The notes under the pieces are model-generated. The model did no database searches, was not told the DNA's origin, and was given only the letters and a program-made list of their open reading frames with translations. The translations under genes and the position numbers were made by a program. Below, piece after piece: positions 17,628 through 27,000 of a DNA stretch of 64,000 bases (positions are counted from its first letter, which is position 1; each line of letters begins with the position of its first letter). The stretch is from Methylovorus mays (GTDB lineage Bacteria > Pseudomonadota > Gammaproteobacteria > Burkholderiales > Methylophilaceae). The DNA lies in contig NZ_JAJAVG010000004.1 in assembly GCF_020531915.1 (NCBI RefSeq), forward strand, positions 744,001 through 808,000, written 5' to 3'.

Positions 17628-17960
17628 TTAAATCACCGGCTTTTCATCATCGACCAGCAAGTCCAGCCCTTTGCCCTGAGTACGCCAGGATTGGCGCTGC
17701 ACCAAGCGTTTCTGGGCAGCATCAGGGAAGTCGGTGAAGTGAATCACATCGCGCTCGATCAATAGCAGGATCAAATCTTCCAGTACCCGCGCAAGCTGAA
17801 TGTCACTCTCGCGAAACGCATTCTGATCCTTGAGCGAGCTTTCCAGATACTGCAGATACTCTGGCGATTTGCCATCCATGGGCTCCCAGCCTGGGGAGTC
17901 CATGGCCTCGCGACTCACCGCCTTGATATTGCCAGCCTGATCGCGCAATACGTATGGCAT
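17628..17960 (-). CDS. Conserved protein of the Lap cluster ('tryptophan synthase beta-like' family)
   Basis: This 110-residue protein has a conserved core 'ARVLEDLILLLIERDVIHFTDFPDAAQKRL'. Proteins of this pattern are often named 'tryptophan synthase subunit beta-like' in databases, although they lack any such catalytic domain. The function is unknown. It lies 18 bases downstream of lapA on the same strand, so it is probably co-transcribed with the adhesin gene. No signal peptide or TM is visible, which points to a cytoplasmic protein. Confidence 0.7.
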   Translation of the reverse strand: MPYVLRDQAGNIKAVSREAMDSPGWEPMDGKSPEYLQYLESSLKDQNAFRESDIQLARVLEDLILLLIERDVIHFTDFPDAAQKRLVQRQSWRTQGKGLDLLVDDEKPVI

Positions 17961-17978
17961 AACGCCCTTTCGGATAAT

Positions 17979-20900
17979 TTAGTCGGTAACCAGTTTGTTG
18001 TTGTTTACCAGGTTGGCGATGATCGCGGCATCGGTATTGCCTGCCGTGGTCAAATCCACGCCCGCCAGCACAATGGTCTGGTTTTCAGCAGCACTGTTGA
18101 AGCTTGCGCCGACCGTGTGACTATCCGCCGAGAAACCGCCAGTGGAGCTGATATGCACGATGGTATCACTGCCTGATTTTTCAAAGTGCAGGTAGTTTTG
18201 CAGGTTGCTGGAGTTTTCACCGGTCAGCAAATCGCGCAAGTCGAGTTTATCGCCACCAGAGGCTACCGATGCCTTGTTGAAGTCAGCCACCGTATCCACC
18301 GCAGGTGTACCTTGCGTACCCGCATCAGCCAGATTCCACTTGAAGGTATCAACCCCGGCACCACCACTCAGCGTGTCGTTGCCAGCACCGCCCACGATGG
18401 TATCGTTGCCATTGTCACCATACAAGCGATCCGCACCGCCACCGCCCAGCAGCATGTCATTGCCATCGCGCCCCATGATGAGATCGGGGTGATCCGAGCC
18501 GGTAATGGTTTCAGCGGCTGTGGTGCCGACCTGTACATTGGTCTTGTCGACGTTGATGGTCACCGTGGAGCTTGCGGTATCGCCATCATTATCCTGCAAG
18601 ACGTAATCCATCTTTTCGGTAACGGCAGCGGTCAAGCCATCTGGCGCCTTGTAAGAATAACTGCCGCTGTCCATGTCCACCACAAACTGACCACCATACT
18701 GCGTGGTCACGGTGATTTCGTGCGTTGTACTGTTATAGGTACTGTTATTGGTACCCACCACCTCAATCAGACCGGTCTCGGCATTGAAACGGTACTCGGT
18801 ACCTTCCACCGAAATGCTGCCGACGAAACCACCATCGGCTCCCACGCCATTGCCGATGATGTTACCGGTAATGAGCTCGCCTGCGGCCTGATTCTGGATG
18901 GTACCTGCCAGCACAGCATCCAGCTGGGTGAAACTGGTGACCAGAATGCCATTCATGTTGGTGTTGGTCTGACCGTCATAAGCCACTGGATTCAGGGCGT
19001 TTACACTGTTGATGTCGCTGCCCACACCAATTGCATACGACTTGATCTGGTTGGCTTCCAGAAAGGTCTTCCAGGCAGCTTCCTCTTGTGCTTGGATACC
19101 GGCATCCGAGAGGGTGGTGTTGGTGTTGCCAGCCAAGCTGGTACTGTTGCCACTGCCGGTATTGGGTTCGCCATCGGAAATAAAGTAAGACACATTCTGC
19201 GCATTAGTCAGTTTGCCTGGATCATCAAAGGCATCCATCGCGTGCGACAGTGCACTGTCGTAATTGGTACTGCCGCCGGCGCCGTTGGCCAGAATCAGAT
19301 CCAGCTGCGCCTTGGCTTCATCAATCGTCATCCAGTCACCGCCAGATTGTGAAGCTGCCGTGGAGAATATAACCAGACTGACACGGGTATCGCCCAGCGC
19401 ATCGTATTTATCCAGCAAGACCTTGATCGACTCAATGGCACTTGCCAGGCGTGTGGTACCGTCCACGCCATCCTGGGCCCGCATGCTGCCGGAGATATCC
19501 AGCGTGATCATCAGATTGGTATCTGTCGTCGCCAAATCGGCCGAAATCGGATTGGCGACAGGCGAGTCATCTTCCACATTCACGGTCAGATTACCTACCG
19601 AAGTAACGCCATTGGCAGTCGCACTGACGCCCACATTCAGGGTCAGCACGTCTTCTGTCGTGGTGTCAGGATGATCCAGCGGCTTCAGCAGATTGACATC
19701 GTACTCGCCAGCGTTATTGATGCTGATGGTCAGCACAGGCTCACCACCGGCAGAGCCGGTCAGGGTGCCAGTACCACTGCCGGTCCAGGTAATCAGCTCA
19801 CCACCGGAGTAATAGTCACCGGTAGGTGCTGTCAGCACCACCGAGGTAATCGCATCGCCATCCGGATCGCTGATGGTGATAGTGCCATGCGTGCTGGCGC
19901 TGTTCGTCATATCCACGGTGCCGCCACTGTCTGGCAGGCAGCCTGGCAATCCTTCTTCAGACACATATGCTGTTGACGAGCCGACCGTTGGCGGGCTGTC
20001 ATCTTTTGCGCCATCAATGGTAATGGTCAGGTTTGCTGAGGCCGTGGTTCCATCGCCATCGGCGATGGTGTAGCTGAACACATCCTGCAGCGACTGGTTG
20101 GCATTCAGCGCATTCACCGCCGGATTGGCGTTGTTAAGCGTGTAGGTATAGCTGCCGTCGGCATTCAACACCAGCGTGCCGTACAAGCCAACAAACGTGC
20201 CAGTTGTCGTCACTGGAGTGGCATTGACGTCCGCGCCGACGGTGTCGTTATCCAACACGTTACCGCTGACATGGTCAGGCGATGCATCTTCGGTAATGCT
20301 GTTGCTGTCATTCTCCGCAGTAGGTGCGCTGTCGGTGATCACAATATCCAGCGGCGAGCTGGTCGACACGCCATTGGCATCTGTCAGGGTTACGCCAATG
20401 CTGTCTGTCACATCGGAGTTGCTGCTCTGAACATCAGGGTCATAGGTGTAGCTGACGACACCGGTAGTGGCGTCATAGCCCGTCAGTACCAGCGTGCCAC
20501 GGGCCGTGGTGATGGTAATCGGGTCCGTTGCCAGATTGTTCAGTTGTTCCAGGGTCACGACGTGATCCGTGGTACCACTGATGGTGATGCTGCTGATGCC
20601 AGCTTCGGCTTCCACCAGGAAGCTGCCTGGGGTAGCGTCAGCCGTTTCAGGCAGGGTGGTACCTTCAACCACCAACCCTGGCGGGCTGTCGGTATGACCA
20701 TTGATGGTGATGGTCAGATTAGCTGTCGCTTCGCTACCGTCTGCATCCTGAATGGTGTAGCTGAATACATCCTGCAGCGACTGGTTGTCGTTCAGCGCAT
20801 TGACGGCCGGATTGGCGTTATTCAGCGTGTAGGTATAGCTGCCGTCGGCATTCAATACCAGTGTGCCGTACTGGCCAACAAAGGTACCGGTGGTCGTGAC

Positions 20901-21902
20901 GGGATCTGCCTTGACATCCGCGCCAATCGAGTCGTTACCGAATACATTGCCGCTAACAGTATCAGGCGTGTCATTTTCGGTAATGCTGTTGGTGTCATTC
21001 TCCGCAGTAGGGCCGGTGTCGGTAATATTCACATCCAGCGTATCCGTGGCGGTCTGACCGTTGGAGTCAGTCACGGTAATTGGCAGGCTGTCGGTGACCG
21101 TCGTGGCACTGGTCTGTACATTAGGATCGTAGGTATAGCTCACCACGCCCGTGGTCGCGTTATAGCCCACAACAGTCAGCGTCCCCTTGTCCGTAGTAAT
21201 GACAATCGGAGTGGTACCGGCGTTGGTCAGCTGCGTCAGGGTAACAACGGTGGTGCCGATGGTGATGCTGGCAAGACCGGCAGGCGCCGTCACGGTGAAA
21301 TCACCAGGAGTGGCACCATCAGTTTCTGGCAGGGTCATTTCGCCAGCTTCAACGCCGTTGTAGTCCGTCAACTCAATCGAAGGTGGGGCTGCAGGTGTGG
21401 CCGTTGCGCCTTCCGGGTCAGAATAAATGAAGGCTTCGCGCACGAAATCGATCACAGGAGGCGCACTGACCGGGTATTCATAGCTAAGCGGGGTCACGCC
21501 TTCCACAATGCGCAGCAGGTTCACAAAGGTGGAGCCGTGCTCATTGCCCGCAGCGCCGATCAGACCCGCAGCGGTTTCTTCCAGCACCTCGTTAATGTCG
21601 CGGCCTTGTTCAATGGCCTGGATAACAGCTTGCACGGTGGCTTCGCTGACGGCACTTTCGGTGCCTTCAGGGGCGATGAATTCAGCCAGCTCAGGGGTGA
21701 ATTTCACCGTCTGGTCAGCTGAAATCTCGATTTTCTGGCCTGTGGTCAGGAGAATATCAACGACAACACCTTGCGCCGTCGTGACGACTTCGCCTGGCTG
21801 TATGCTGTCGCCCACCTTGAGCATGCGGCGTTCGCCACGTTCATTCACAGCAAATGCATTGCTGCCGCCATTGATTGCTACTACGGTACCGATCGCTGCC
21901 AT
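17979..21902 (-). CDS. lapA: LapA-type RTX adhesin with retention module, vWFA and RTX repeats
   Basis: This 1307-residue secreted adhesin mediates attachment and biofilm formation. Residues 1-130 form the retention module that plugs the LapE channel; it contains TAAG at residues 110-113, the motif cut by LapG between the two alanines. Repeated VCBS/Ig-like domains follow: one block (TGTFVGxYGTLVLNADGSY-YTLNNANP) recurs about 238 residues apart, at DNA positions near 20041-20215 and 20755-20900. A von Willebrand A domain (about 790-985) has a MIDAS-type DISGS. RTX nonapeptides (GGAGNDTLSGGAG) occupy about 1131-1190, followed by a C-terminal secretion signal. It is short for a LapA protein. 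Three transport partners lie nearby. Confidence 0.93.
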   Translation of the reverse strand: MAAIGTVVAINGGSNAFAVNERGERRMLKVGDSIQPGEVVTTAQGVVVDILLTTGQKIEISADQTVKFTPELAEFIAPEGTESAVSEATVQAVIQAIEQGRDINEVLEETAAGLIGAAGNEHGSTFVNLLRIVEGVTPLSYEYPVSAPPVIDFVREAFIYSDPEGATATPAAPPSIELTDYNGVEAGEMTLPETDGATPGDFTVTAPAGLASITIGTTVVTLTQLTNAGTTPIVITTDKGTLTVVGYNATTGVVSYTYDPNVQTSATTVTDSLPITVTDSNGQTATDTLDVNITDTGPTAENDTNSITENDTPDTVSGNVFGNDSIGADVKADPVTTTGTFVGQYGTLVLNADGSYTYTLNNANPAVNALNDNQSLQDVFSYTIQDADGSEATANLTITINGHTDSPPGLVVEGTTLPETADATPGSFLVEAEAGISSITISGTTDHVVTLEQLNNLATDPITITTARGTLVLTGYDATTGVVSYTYDPDVQSSNSDVTDSIGVTLTDANGVSTSSPLDIVITDSAPTAENDSNSITEDASPDHVSGNVLDNDTVGADVNATPVTTTGTFVGLYGTLVLNADGSYTYTLNNANPAVNALNANQSLQDVFSYTIADGDGTTASANLTITIDGAKDDSPPTVGSSTAYVSEEGLPGCLPDSGGTVDMTNSASTHGTITISDPDGDAITSVVLTAPTGDYYSGGELITWTGSGTGTLTGSAGGEPVLTISINNAGEYDVNLLKPLDHPDTTTEDVLTLNVGVSATANGVTSVGNLTVNVEDDSPVANPISADLATTDTNLMITLDISGSMRAQDGVDGTTRLASAIESIKVLLDKYDALGDTRVSLVIFSTAASQSGGDWMTIDEAKAQLDLILANGAGGSTNYDSALSHAMDAFDDPGKLTNAQNVSYFISDGEPNTGSGNSTSLAGNTNTTLSDAGIQAQEEAAWKTFLEANQIKSYAIGVGSDINSVNALNPVAYDGQTNTNMNGILVTSFTQLDAVLAGTIQNQAAGELITGNIIGNGVGADGGFVGSISVEGTEYRFNAETGLIEVVGTNNSTYNSTTHEITVTTQYGGQFVVDMDSGSYSYKAPDGLTAAVTEKMDYVLQDNDGDTASSTVTINVDKTNVQVGTTAAETITGSDHPDLIMGRDGNDMLLGGGGADRLYGDNGNDTIVGGAGNDTLSGGAGVDTFKWNLADAGTQGTPAVDTVADFNKASVASGGDKLDLRDLLTGENSSNLQNYLHFEKSGSDTIVHISSTGGFSADSHTVGASFNSAAENQTIVLAGVDLTTAGNTDAAIIANLVNNNKLVTD

Positions 21903-22000
21903 GGTGTACCTGACCTTTCTACAAAATTACTGATGGAGCGATTAAACCCCATCCATGCATCAAAAAATATTGTACCAAGGTACTAGACCCCCACTTTTCG

Positions 22001-22618
22001 TCAGCCCTGTCGATCATTCAACATCAGGGCAAGCTGCAAGCGATCCCGTATCGCCAGCCGCTCAAAGATGGCCGTGAGGTGAGCCTTGACCGTGCGCTCG
22101 GTAATATCCAGCTCGCGCGCAATCAGTTTGTTGCTGAGGCCTTCTGCCGCCTTGAGCGCCACTTCGCGCTCACGCGGGGTGAGCTGATCCAGCGTGGCAT
22201 TGATCTTGGTCTGGCTGGTGCCGGTCATGGTGCGGCCGACGGTGATCAGACGCTGCAAGACTTCCGGCCCCAGCCAGACTCCGCCCAGCTGCACCACACG
22301 CCGCACCTCGCGCAGCACATCGGCTGAACTATAAGCGTGGCAATAGCCTGCGGCGCCCTGCTGAAAAGCAGCCACCGCTTCATTGGTATCCGGCGCATTG
22401 GCCAGCACCAGCACGCGCGCCTGCGTAAAGCGGCTTAGCAGGCCTGTTACATCCGTCAGCATGCTGGCCGTGCTGTCCGCATTCACATGCAGCCAGATCA
22501 AGGCCTGACCAATATCGGCATTCAATGCGGCACTTTCCCTGAATACCGCCCCCTCGGGGCAAGCCTGCTGCCAATCCGCCAGCAAGCGCCCTCCTGCAGA
22601 AATGAAGATATCGCGCAT
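22001..22618 (-). CDS. LuxR-type regulator with degenerate receiver domain
   Basis: This 205-residue protein ends in a LuxR/FixJ HTH (LTPREREVALKAAEGLSNKLI then ARELDITERTVKAHLTAIFE, about 143-195). The first ~125 residues have the length of a response-regulator receiver. The phosphorylation Asp is not at its expected strand end (ALIWLHVNAD), and the acidic pocket is missing, so phosphate-dependent control is unlikely. It lies 8 bases after lapC and 98 bases before lapA, suggesting it controls the adhesin or the transporter operon. Confidence 0.82.
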   Translation of the reverse strand: MRDIFISAGGRLLADWQQACPEGAVFRESAALNADIGQALIWLHVNADSTASMLTDVTGLLSRFTQARVLVLANAPDTNEAVAAFQQGAAGYCHAYSSADVLREVRRVVQLGGVWLGPEVLQRLITVGRTMTGTSQTKINATLDQLTPREREVALKAAEGLSNKLIARELDITERTVKAHLTAIFERLAIRDRLQLALMLNDRQG

Positions 22619-22625
22619 GGTATTG

Positions 22626-24038
22626 TTATCGTTCCGTGAATGCGTATGAGCGAGCCTTGAGCACCGGCTTCAAGAGATAGGAAAGCACTGTCTTTCGGCC
22701 GGTCATGATATCCACCTGCGCCACCATGCCGGGAATAATCGGCAGGCCCTTGCCCAGGTTGGAGCGTATGGTTTTGACGCGGACGATATAGAACGCGTTA
22801 CCTTTGTCGTCTACCACCGAGTCGGCGGAAATGCTTTCCACCTTGGCATCCAGCGTGCCATAGATGGTGTAGTCATAGGCCGTCAGTTTCACCGTGGCCG
22901 GCTGCCCAAAACTGATGAAGGCAATGTCACGCGGCTGGATTTTGGTTTCCAGGATCAGGGCGTCGTCGGTAGGCACGATCTCCATGACTTCCTTGCCAGG
23001 CTGGATAACACCTCCCACCGTATTGATGAACAGACGGCTCACGGTGCCCTTGACCGGTGACTTCAGCGTGGACTGCACCACCTTGTCATTCAACGCAACG
23101 CTGGTTTCCACCAGACTATTCAGCTTGGCGGTGGTATCCGACAACTCGGTGCGCACCTTGCTGCGGAAAGATTGCTGCGCCTCGCTCACCTTGCGCGAGG
23201 CTTCGGAAATCGCCGCCTGTACGCGACCGATCTGCGCACGGGCCTGATCGCGGTCGCCACGCAATCGGGCGGTATCACGCTCCAGACGCAACAGATCCAC
23301 TTCAGAAACCGCACCGGTGCCCAGCAAGGGCTTGGTCACGGCCAGTTCACGGCTGCTCAGCTCCAGACCGCGCTCAGCCTGCTCCAGCTTGGCTTGTATT
23401 TCCATCAACTCACGCTGACGCTGGGTAAGCTGTTCGCGTGCAATCGCCACTTGCGAGGCCACTTCGTCCTTGCTGGCAAAATACAGTGCCTGCTCCTGCG
23501 AATACACCGATGGATTTTCCTTCATCACTTCCGGTGGCGGCTGGAAGGCGGTATCGTCCGCCAGCGCACGCAAGCGTGCCTGCTTGGCCACCAGCGACAG
23601 ATATTGCGAGCGGTTTTCACGCAACGAGGAAATGGCGCGGGTTTCATCGATGCGCACCAGCGGCGTACCCACATTGACTGACTGCCCTTCATGCACCAGC
23701 AGCGAAGTGACAATCCCGCCGTCCAGTGACTGGATCACCTGCACCTGTTTGGAGGGGATCACCCGGCCTTCACCGCGTGTCACTTCATCCACCTTGGTCA
23801 GCGCCGCCCAGATGAGCAGCAGCACAATCACGCCAGCCACCCAGTACAGCACTTTTTTGGCCCGCAGGGTTTGCTGTTCCAGCATGGCGAGCTCGGCTTC
23901 TTCCTGCCATGATGCATCTTCCTCGGCCTTGGCTGGCGTCCATTTGTCCAGCATCCAGCGCACGGGCTTGCTGAGCAGGCCAATGCGATTGAAAAGCCCA
24001 TGAATGGCACCCAGTGCCTTGAATAAAAGCTGGCTCAT
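22626..24038 (-). CDS. lapC: HlyD-family membrane fusion protein (LapC)
   Basis: This 470-residue periplasmic adaptor links the ABC exporter to the LapE channel. A single TM helix lies near residues 62-80 (VLYWVAGVIVLLLIWAAL). The beta-barrel/lipoyl segments (RVIPSKQVQVIQSLDGGIV ... LKSPVKGTVSRLFINTVGGV) flank a long coiled coil (about 170-300, rich in QRQRELMEIQAKLEQAE). The C-terminus has the RTX-secretion family motif PGMVAQVDIMTGRKTVLSYL. Its ATG overlaps the lapB stop by four bases. A 50-residue N-terminal cytoplasmic part is longer than in E. coli HlyD, typical of LapC. Confidence 0.92.
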   Translation of the reverse strand: MSQLLFKALGAIHGLFNRIGLLSKPVRWMLDKWTPAKAEEDASWQEEAELAMLEQQTLRAKKVLYWVAGVIVLLLIWAALTKVDEVTRGEGRVIPSKQVQVIQSLDGGIVTSLLVHEGQSVNVGTPLVRIDETRAISSLRENRSQYLSLVAKQARLRALADDTAFQPPPEVMKENPSVYSQEQALYFASKDEVASQVAIAREQLTQRQRELMEIQAKLEQAERGLELSSRELAVTKPLLGTGAVSEVDLLRLERDTARLRGDRDQARAQIGRVQAAISEASRKVSEAQQSFRSKVRTELSDTTAKLNSLVETSVALNDKVVQSTLKSPVKGTVSRLFINTVGGVIQPGKEVMEIVPTDDALILETKIQPRDIAFISFGQPATVKLTAYDYTIYGTLDAKVESISADSVVDDKGNAFYIVRVKTIRSNLGKGLPIIPGMVAQVDIMTGRKTVLSYLLKPVLKARSYAFTER

Positions 24039-26188
24039 GCGGCTTTCCCCACTTTACCGGTGCGCAAGGCATCAATGACCAGATCCTTCTGACCATCTGC
24101 CATGATCTTGCCGCCGTCTATCACAATAATTCTATCCACCATGTCGAACAGCGATGATCGATGGGTAATCACCAGCAGCGTCCTGCCGCTGGAGGCTTCC
24201 GAAAGGCGTTTTTTCACCGCCTCTTCACCCGAGTGGTCCATGGCGCTGGTCGGTTCATCCAGCAGGTAGATCACCGGGTTGTTGATCACCGCACGGGCGA
24301 TGCACACGCCCTGGCGCTGCCCGCCAGACAGCGTATCGCCACGCTCGCCCACGGGCATGTCAAAGCCTTGCGGATGCGTATTGATGAACTCATCTATGCC
24401 ACCCACATGCGCGGCATGCAACACCTGCTCACCCGTGGCATGCGGGGCGGCAATCGCAATGTTGTCGCGCATGGAGCCGAAAAACAGATGGGTATCCTGT
24501 TGCACATAGCCAATGGCACGACGCAGCTCAGCGGGGTCTATCTGGCGTGAATCAATGCCGTCGATCAATATCGCCCCTCCGGTAGGCTGATAGAGCCCGA
24601 GTATCAGTTTCTGGATGGTAGTCTTGCCGGAGCCCATGCGACCGAGGATGGCGACATGCTCACCCGCTTTGATCTTGAAGGAGACATTGCGCAACGCGTT
24701 GGCCTCGGAGCCCGGATAGTTGAAGCTGACATCGCGAAACTCGATATCGCCCGTAAAACTGGGGCGTGACAAAAAGCGGAAATCCACCGGGCGCTCCACC
24801 GGCTTGTTCATGACTTCTTCCAGCGAAGTCAGTGAGGTGGCCGCATTGTGGTATTGCGTCATCATGCCTGCCGCTTGCGAGATCGGCGCCAGCGCACGCG
24901 AAGACAGCATGGTGCAGGCGATCATACCGCCCATGGTGAGGTCCCCATTAATCACCAGATACACGCCCAGCAACACCAGCGACACTGTCACCAGTTGCTG
25001 CAAGCCCATGGCGCCATTGTTGATGGAGGCGGACAGCAGCTTGAGCTTGCTGCCAACCTCGGTCAGGTAAGTCGCGGTTTTTTCCCAGCGACGCTGCATC
25101 TGGCCTTCAATCCCCAAGGCCTTCACGGTTTCCAGCCCGACCAGGCTTTCAATCAGCGTGGCATTGCGAATGGAGCTGGCGCGGAACATGGTTTCGGAAA
25201 GCTCCTGCATCTTGGTCTGCGCGCTGAAGGAATACACCAGCAGAATCGCCGCGCCCACCAGCACCGGAATCACCATGGGCCAGGAAATCCAGGCCATGAC
25301 GCCAATAAAGATCAGGGCAAACGGAATATCAATCAGCGTGGTGATGGTGGCGGAGGTAATGAAGTCGCGCACGGTTTCAAAGGCGCGCAAATTGGCAGCA
25401 AACGAGCCCACCGAATTTGGCCGCTGCTCCATGCGCACGCCCAGCACCTGTTCCATGATGCGGGCCGACAGCTTGATATCCACGCGATGGCTGGCCCAGT
25501 CCAGGAAATAACCCCGGATGGTACGCAGGGCAAAATCCGCCAGAATGATCAGGCCTATGCCAGCGGCCAGGACCCACAGCGTTTCCACCGAGCGGTTAGG
25601 CACAATGCGGTCATACACATTCATGGTGAAAATAGGCATCGCCAGCGCAAACAGGTTGATCAGCAAAGCGGCCAGCATGATGTCGCGGTATACCTTGCTG
25701 TTTTCTGCCAGCGTTCCCCAGAACCAGTGGCGCATGCGCACATTGCCGACAGTGGGTGCGCGTTTGTCGAAGGTGAATTTGGGCTTGGCAACAATGGCGT
25801 AACCACTATAGCGCGACAGCAGCTCCTCTTCCGAAATGCTGACTTCGGCATCACCCAACTCGGGGAAGATCATGCGCAGATGCTGGCGCGACTCATCCCA
25901 GCCCACCAGCACACAGGCTTCGTCGTCTTCCAGCAGCAAAATCGCGGGAAGAAACTCGCGGCGTATATCACCCAGCGGCTTTTTGATGACCGTCGCCACC
26001 AGATTGGCACGGGCCGCCGTACGGCGCACCAGGGCTGGCGTCATTTTGCCATTGCGTAGCGGCAGGCCGGCACTCAGAGCATCCCGGGTGATGGCCACGC
26101 CATGGAAACGACACACAATCAACAGGGCTTCCAGCAGACTATCCTTGACCTGCGCTTGTGCCCCTAAAAATTCCTCATCACGATTCAT
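24035..26188 (-). CDS. lapB: Type I secretion ABC exporter LapB
   Basis: This exporter of about 717 residues powers LapA secretion. An N-terminal C39-like domain (about 1-135) lacks the catalytic Cys (the position reads LLEALLIVCRFHG without the usual DCG motif), so it is a peptidase-dead docking domain as in other RTX exporters. The transmembrane domain spans about 150-440. The ATPase has Walker A GRMGSGKTT, signature LSGGQRQG and Walker B VIYLLDEPTSAMD, with the H-loop in VITHRSS. I use the ATG at 26188 (MNRDEEFLG); an alternative GTG at 26224 adds 12 residues. lapC follows with a four-base overlap. Confidence 0.93.
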   Translation of the reverse strand: MNRDEEFLGAQAQVKDSLLEALLIVCRFHGVAITRDALSAGLPLRNGKMTPALVRRTAARANLVATVIKKPLGDIRREFLPAILLLEDDEACVLVGWDESRQHLRMIFPELGDAEVSISEEELLSRYSGYAIVAKPKFTFDKRAPTVGNVRMRHWFWGTLAENSKVYRDIMLAALLINLFALAMPIFTMNVYDRIVPNRSVETLWVLAAGIGLIILADFALRTIRGYFLDWASHRVDIKLSARIMEQVLGVRMEQRPNSVGSFAANLRAFETVRDFITSATITTLIDIPFALIFIGVMAWISWPMVIPVLVGAAILLVYSFSAQTKMQELSETMFRASSIRNATLIESLVGLETVKALGIEGQMQRRWEKTATYLTEVGSKLKLLSASINNGAMGLQQLVTVSLVLLGVYLVINGDLTMGGMIACTMLSSRALAPISQAAGMMTQYHNAATSLTSLEEVMNKPVERPVDFRFLSRPSFTGDIEFRDVSFNYPGSEANALRNVSFKIKAGEHVAILGRMGSGKTTIQKLILGLYQPTGGAILIDGIDSRQIDPAELRRAIGYVQQDTHLFFGSMRDNIAIAAPHATGEQVLHAAHVGGIDEFINTHPQGFDMPVGERGDTLSGGQRQGVCIARAVINNPVIYLLDEPTSAMDHSGEEAVKKRLSEASSGRTLLVITHRSSLFDMVDRIIVIDGGKIMADGQKDLVIDALRTGKVGKAA

Positions 26189-26324
26189 AGTCACACTGTC
26201 TTTGCAATAACCCGGCAACTGCACTTGCCGCGGACATACCTTTGTTAATCATGCAAACACGAGGCCTGCGCCAGCATACGCAAGCGCATGGCATCGCCTT
26301 TGTGCCCGGCTGCGCGCCGCACAT

Positions 26325-26349
26325 GAAAAAAGCCCGATCAGGATCGGGC
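26325..26349 (-). terminator. Rho-independent terminator of the psiF-like gene
   Basis: GCCCGATC / GATCGGGC with a two-base loop is followed on the minus strand by TTTTTT. It lies about 10 bases after the stop of the gene at 26359-26757. Confidence 0.9.
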
Positions 26350-26358
26350 CGGAATTTA

Positions 26359-26757
26359 TTATTGGGGAGAAGCTGAGAGACAGCTTTTCATGAACGCCTT
26401 GCGCGCGTCGCCAGTCAGGGATTTGGCACTGGCATCCGCATTACAGGTTTTCATTTTTTCTTGCTGCGTGGGAGGAGTCGCTTTTGCACTCAGACAACCC
26501 TTCATGAAGGCCTTGCGTTCATCCCCTGTCAGCGACTTGGCGCTGGCATCGGCGTTGCAGGTTTTCATCTTGAGCTGCTGCGCTGACATGGGGTCAGCAC
26601 TGAGGCAGTTTTTCATGAAAGCTTTGCGGGCATCACCAGCCAGGGACTGGCTGCTTGCCTCATCGTTACAGGATTTCATTTTTTCTTGCTGGGTACCGGC
26701 GTAAACCGTTGTCATACCCATGCAGATCAAGGCCATGGCGGCCAGTGTATTCTTCAT
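26359..26757 (-). CDS. PsiF-repeat periplasmic protein (three repeats)
   Basis: This 132-residue exported protein has a signal peptide ending near residue 20 (TTVYAG) and three tandem PsiF repeats. Each is about 35 residues of the form QEKMKTCNxDASAKSLTGDxR followed by KAFMKxCLS, with two conserved cysteines. PsiF of E. coli is phosphate-starvation inducible and of unknown function. The repeats are also near-identical at DNA level. It is a stand-alone gene with its own terminator and is the last chromosomal gene before the ICE. Confidence 0.88.
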   Translation of the reverse strand: MKNTLAAMALICMGMTTVYAGTQQEKMKSCNDEASSQSLAGDARKAFMKNCLSADPMSAQQLKMKTCNADASAKSLTGDERKAFMKGCLSAKATPPTQQEKMKTCNADASAKSLTGDARKAFMKSCLSASPQ

Positions 26758-26949
26758 GCTTCCCCCGTTATTGTGTTCGGCGCATTACTGCTGCTGTTTA
26801 TCACAACACCCCGTGCAGTAGTATGCCGCATTTACGATGGCAATCACCATCGGCATGCGCCTGTGACTGAATATTAACCGAAGCATGCGGCAATACACAA
26901 TCGGCGATCATGGGGAAATGGGAGTGCGGGAACCGGGGCGTAAATGCAA

Positions 26950-26979
26950 AAAGGGGAAAGCATCTCTGCTTTCCCCTTT
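26950..26979 (-). terminator. Terminator of the disrupted-side tRNA-Gly gene
   Basis: AAAGGGGAAAGCA / TGCTTTCCCCTTT is a perfect 13-bp stem with loop TCTC. The minus strand ends in a T run. It lies 4 bases beyond the tRNA-Gly 3' end copy at 26984, so it is the original terminator of that tRNA gene, left behind at the distal junction when the ICE inserted. Confidence 0.8.
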
Positions 26980-26983
26980 AATC

Positions 26984-27000
26984 TGGAGCGGGAAACGAGT
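26984..27000 (-). repeat. Distal attachment site of the ICE: copy of tRNA-Gly(GCC) 3' end
   Basis: The minus strand reads ACTCGTTTCCCGCTCCA, which is the 3' strand of the T stem, acceptor stem and CCA of a bacterial tRNA-Gly(GCC). The rest of the tRNA is absent here, so this is the short direct repeat made by site-specific integration. ICEclc-family elements use tRNA-Gly genes in just this way. The intact tRNA and the integrase should lie at the far end, beyond 64000. Confidence 0.85.

Noticed and set aside
20271..21722. 483-codon plus-strand frame inside lapA
   Set aside because: Antisense to the repetitive adhesin; its open frame follows from the biased codons of the repeats.
17979..21902. 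Repeats in lapA as a CRISPR or satellite array
   Set aside because: They are long in-frame protein repeats (VCBS/Ig-like and RTX) and not short repeats with spacers. No CRISPR array was seen anywhere in the window.
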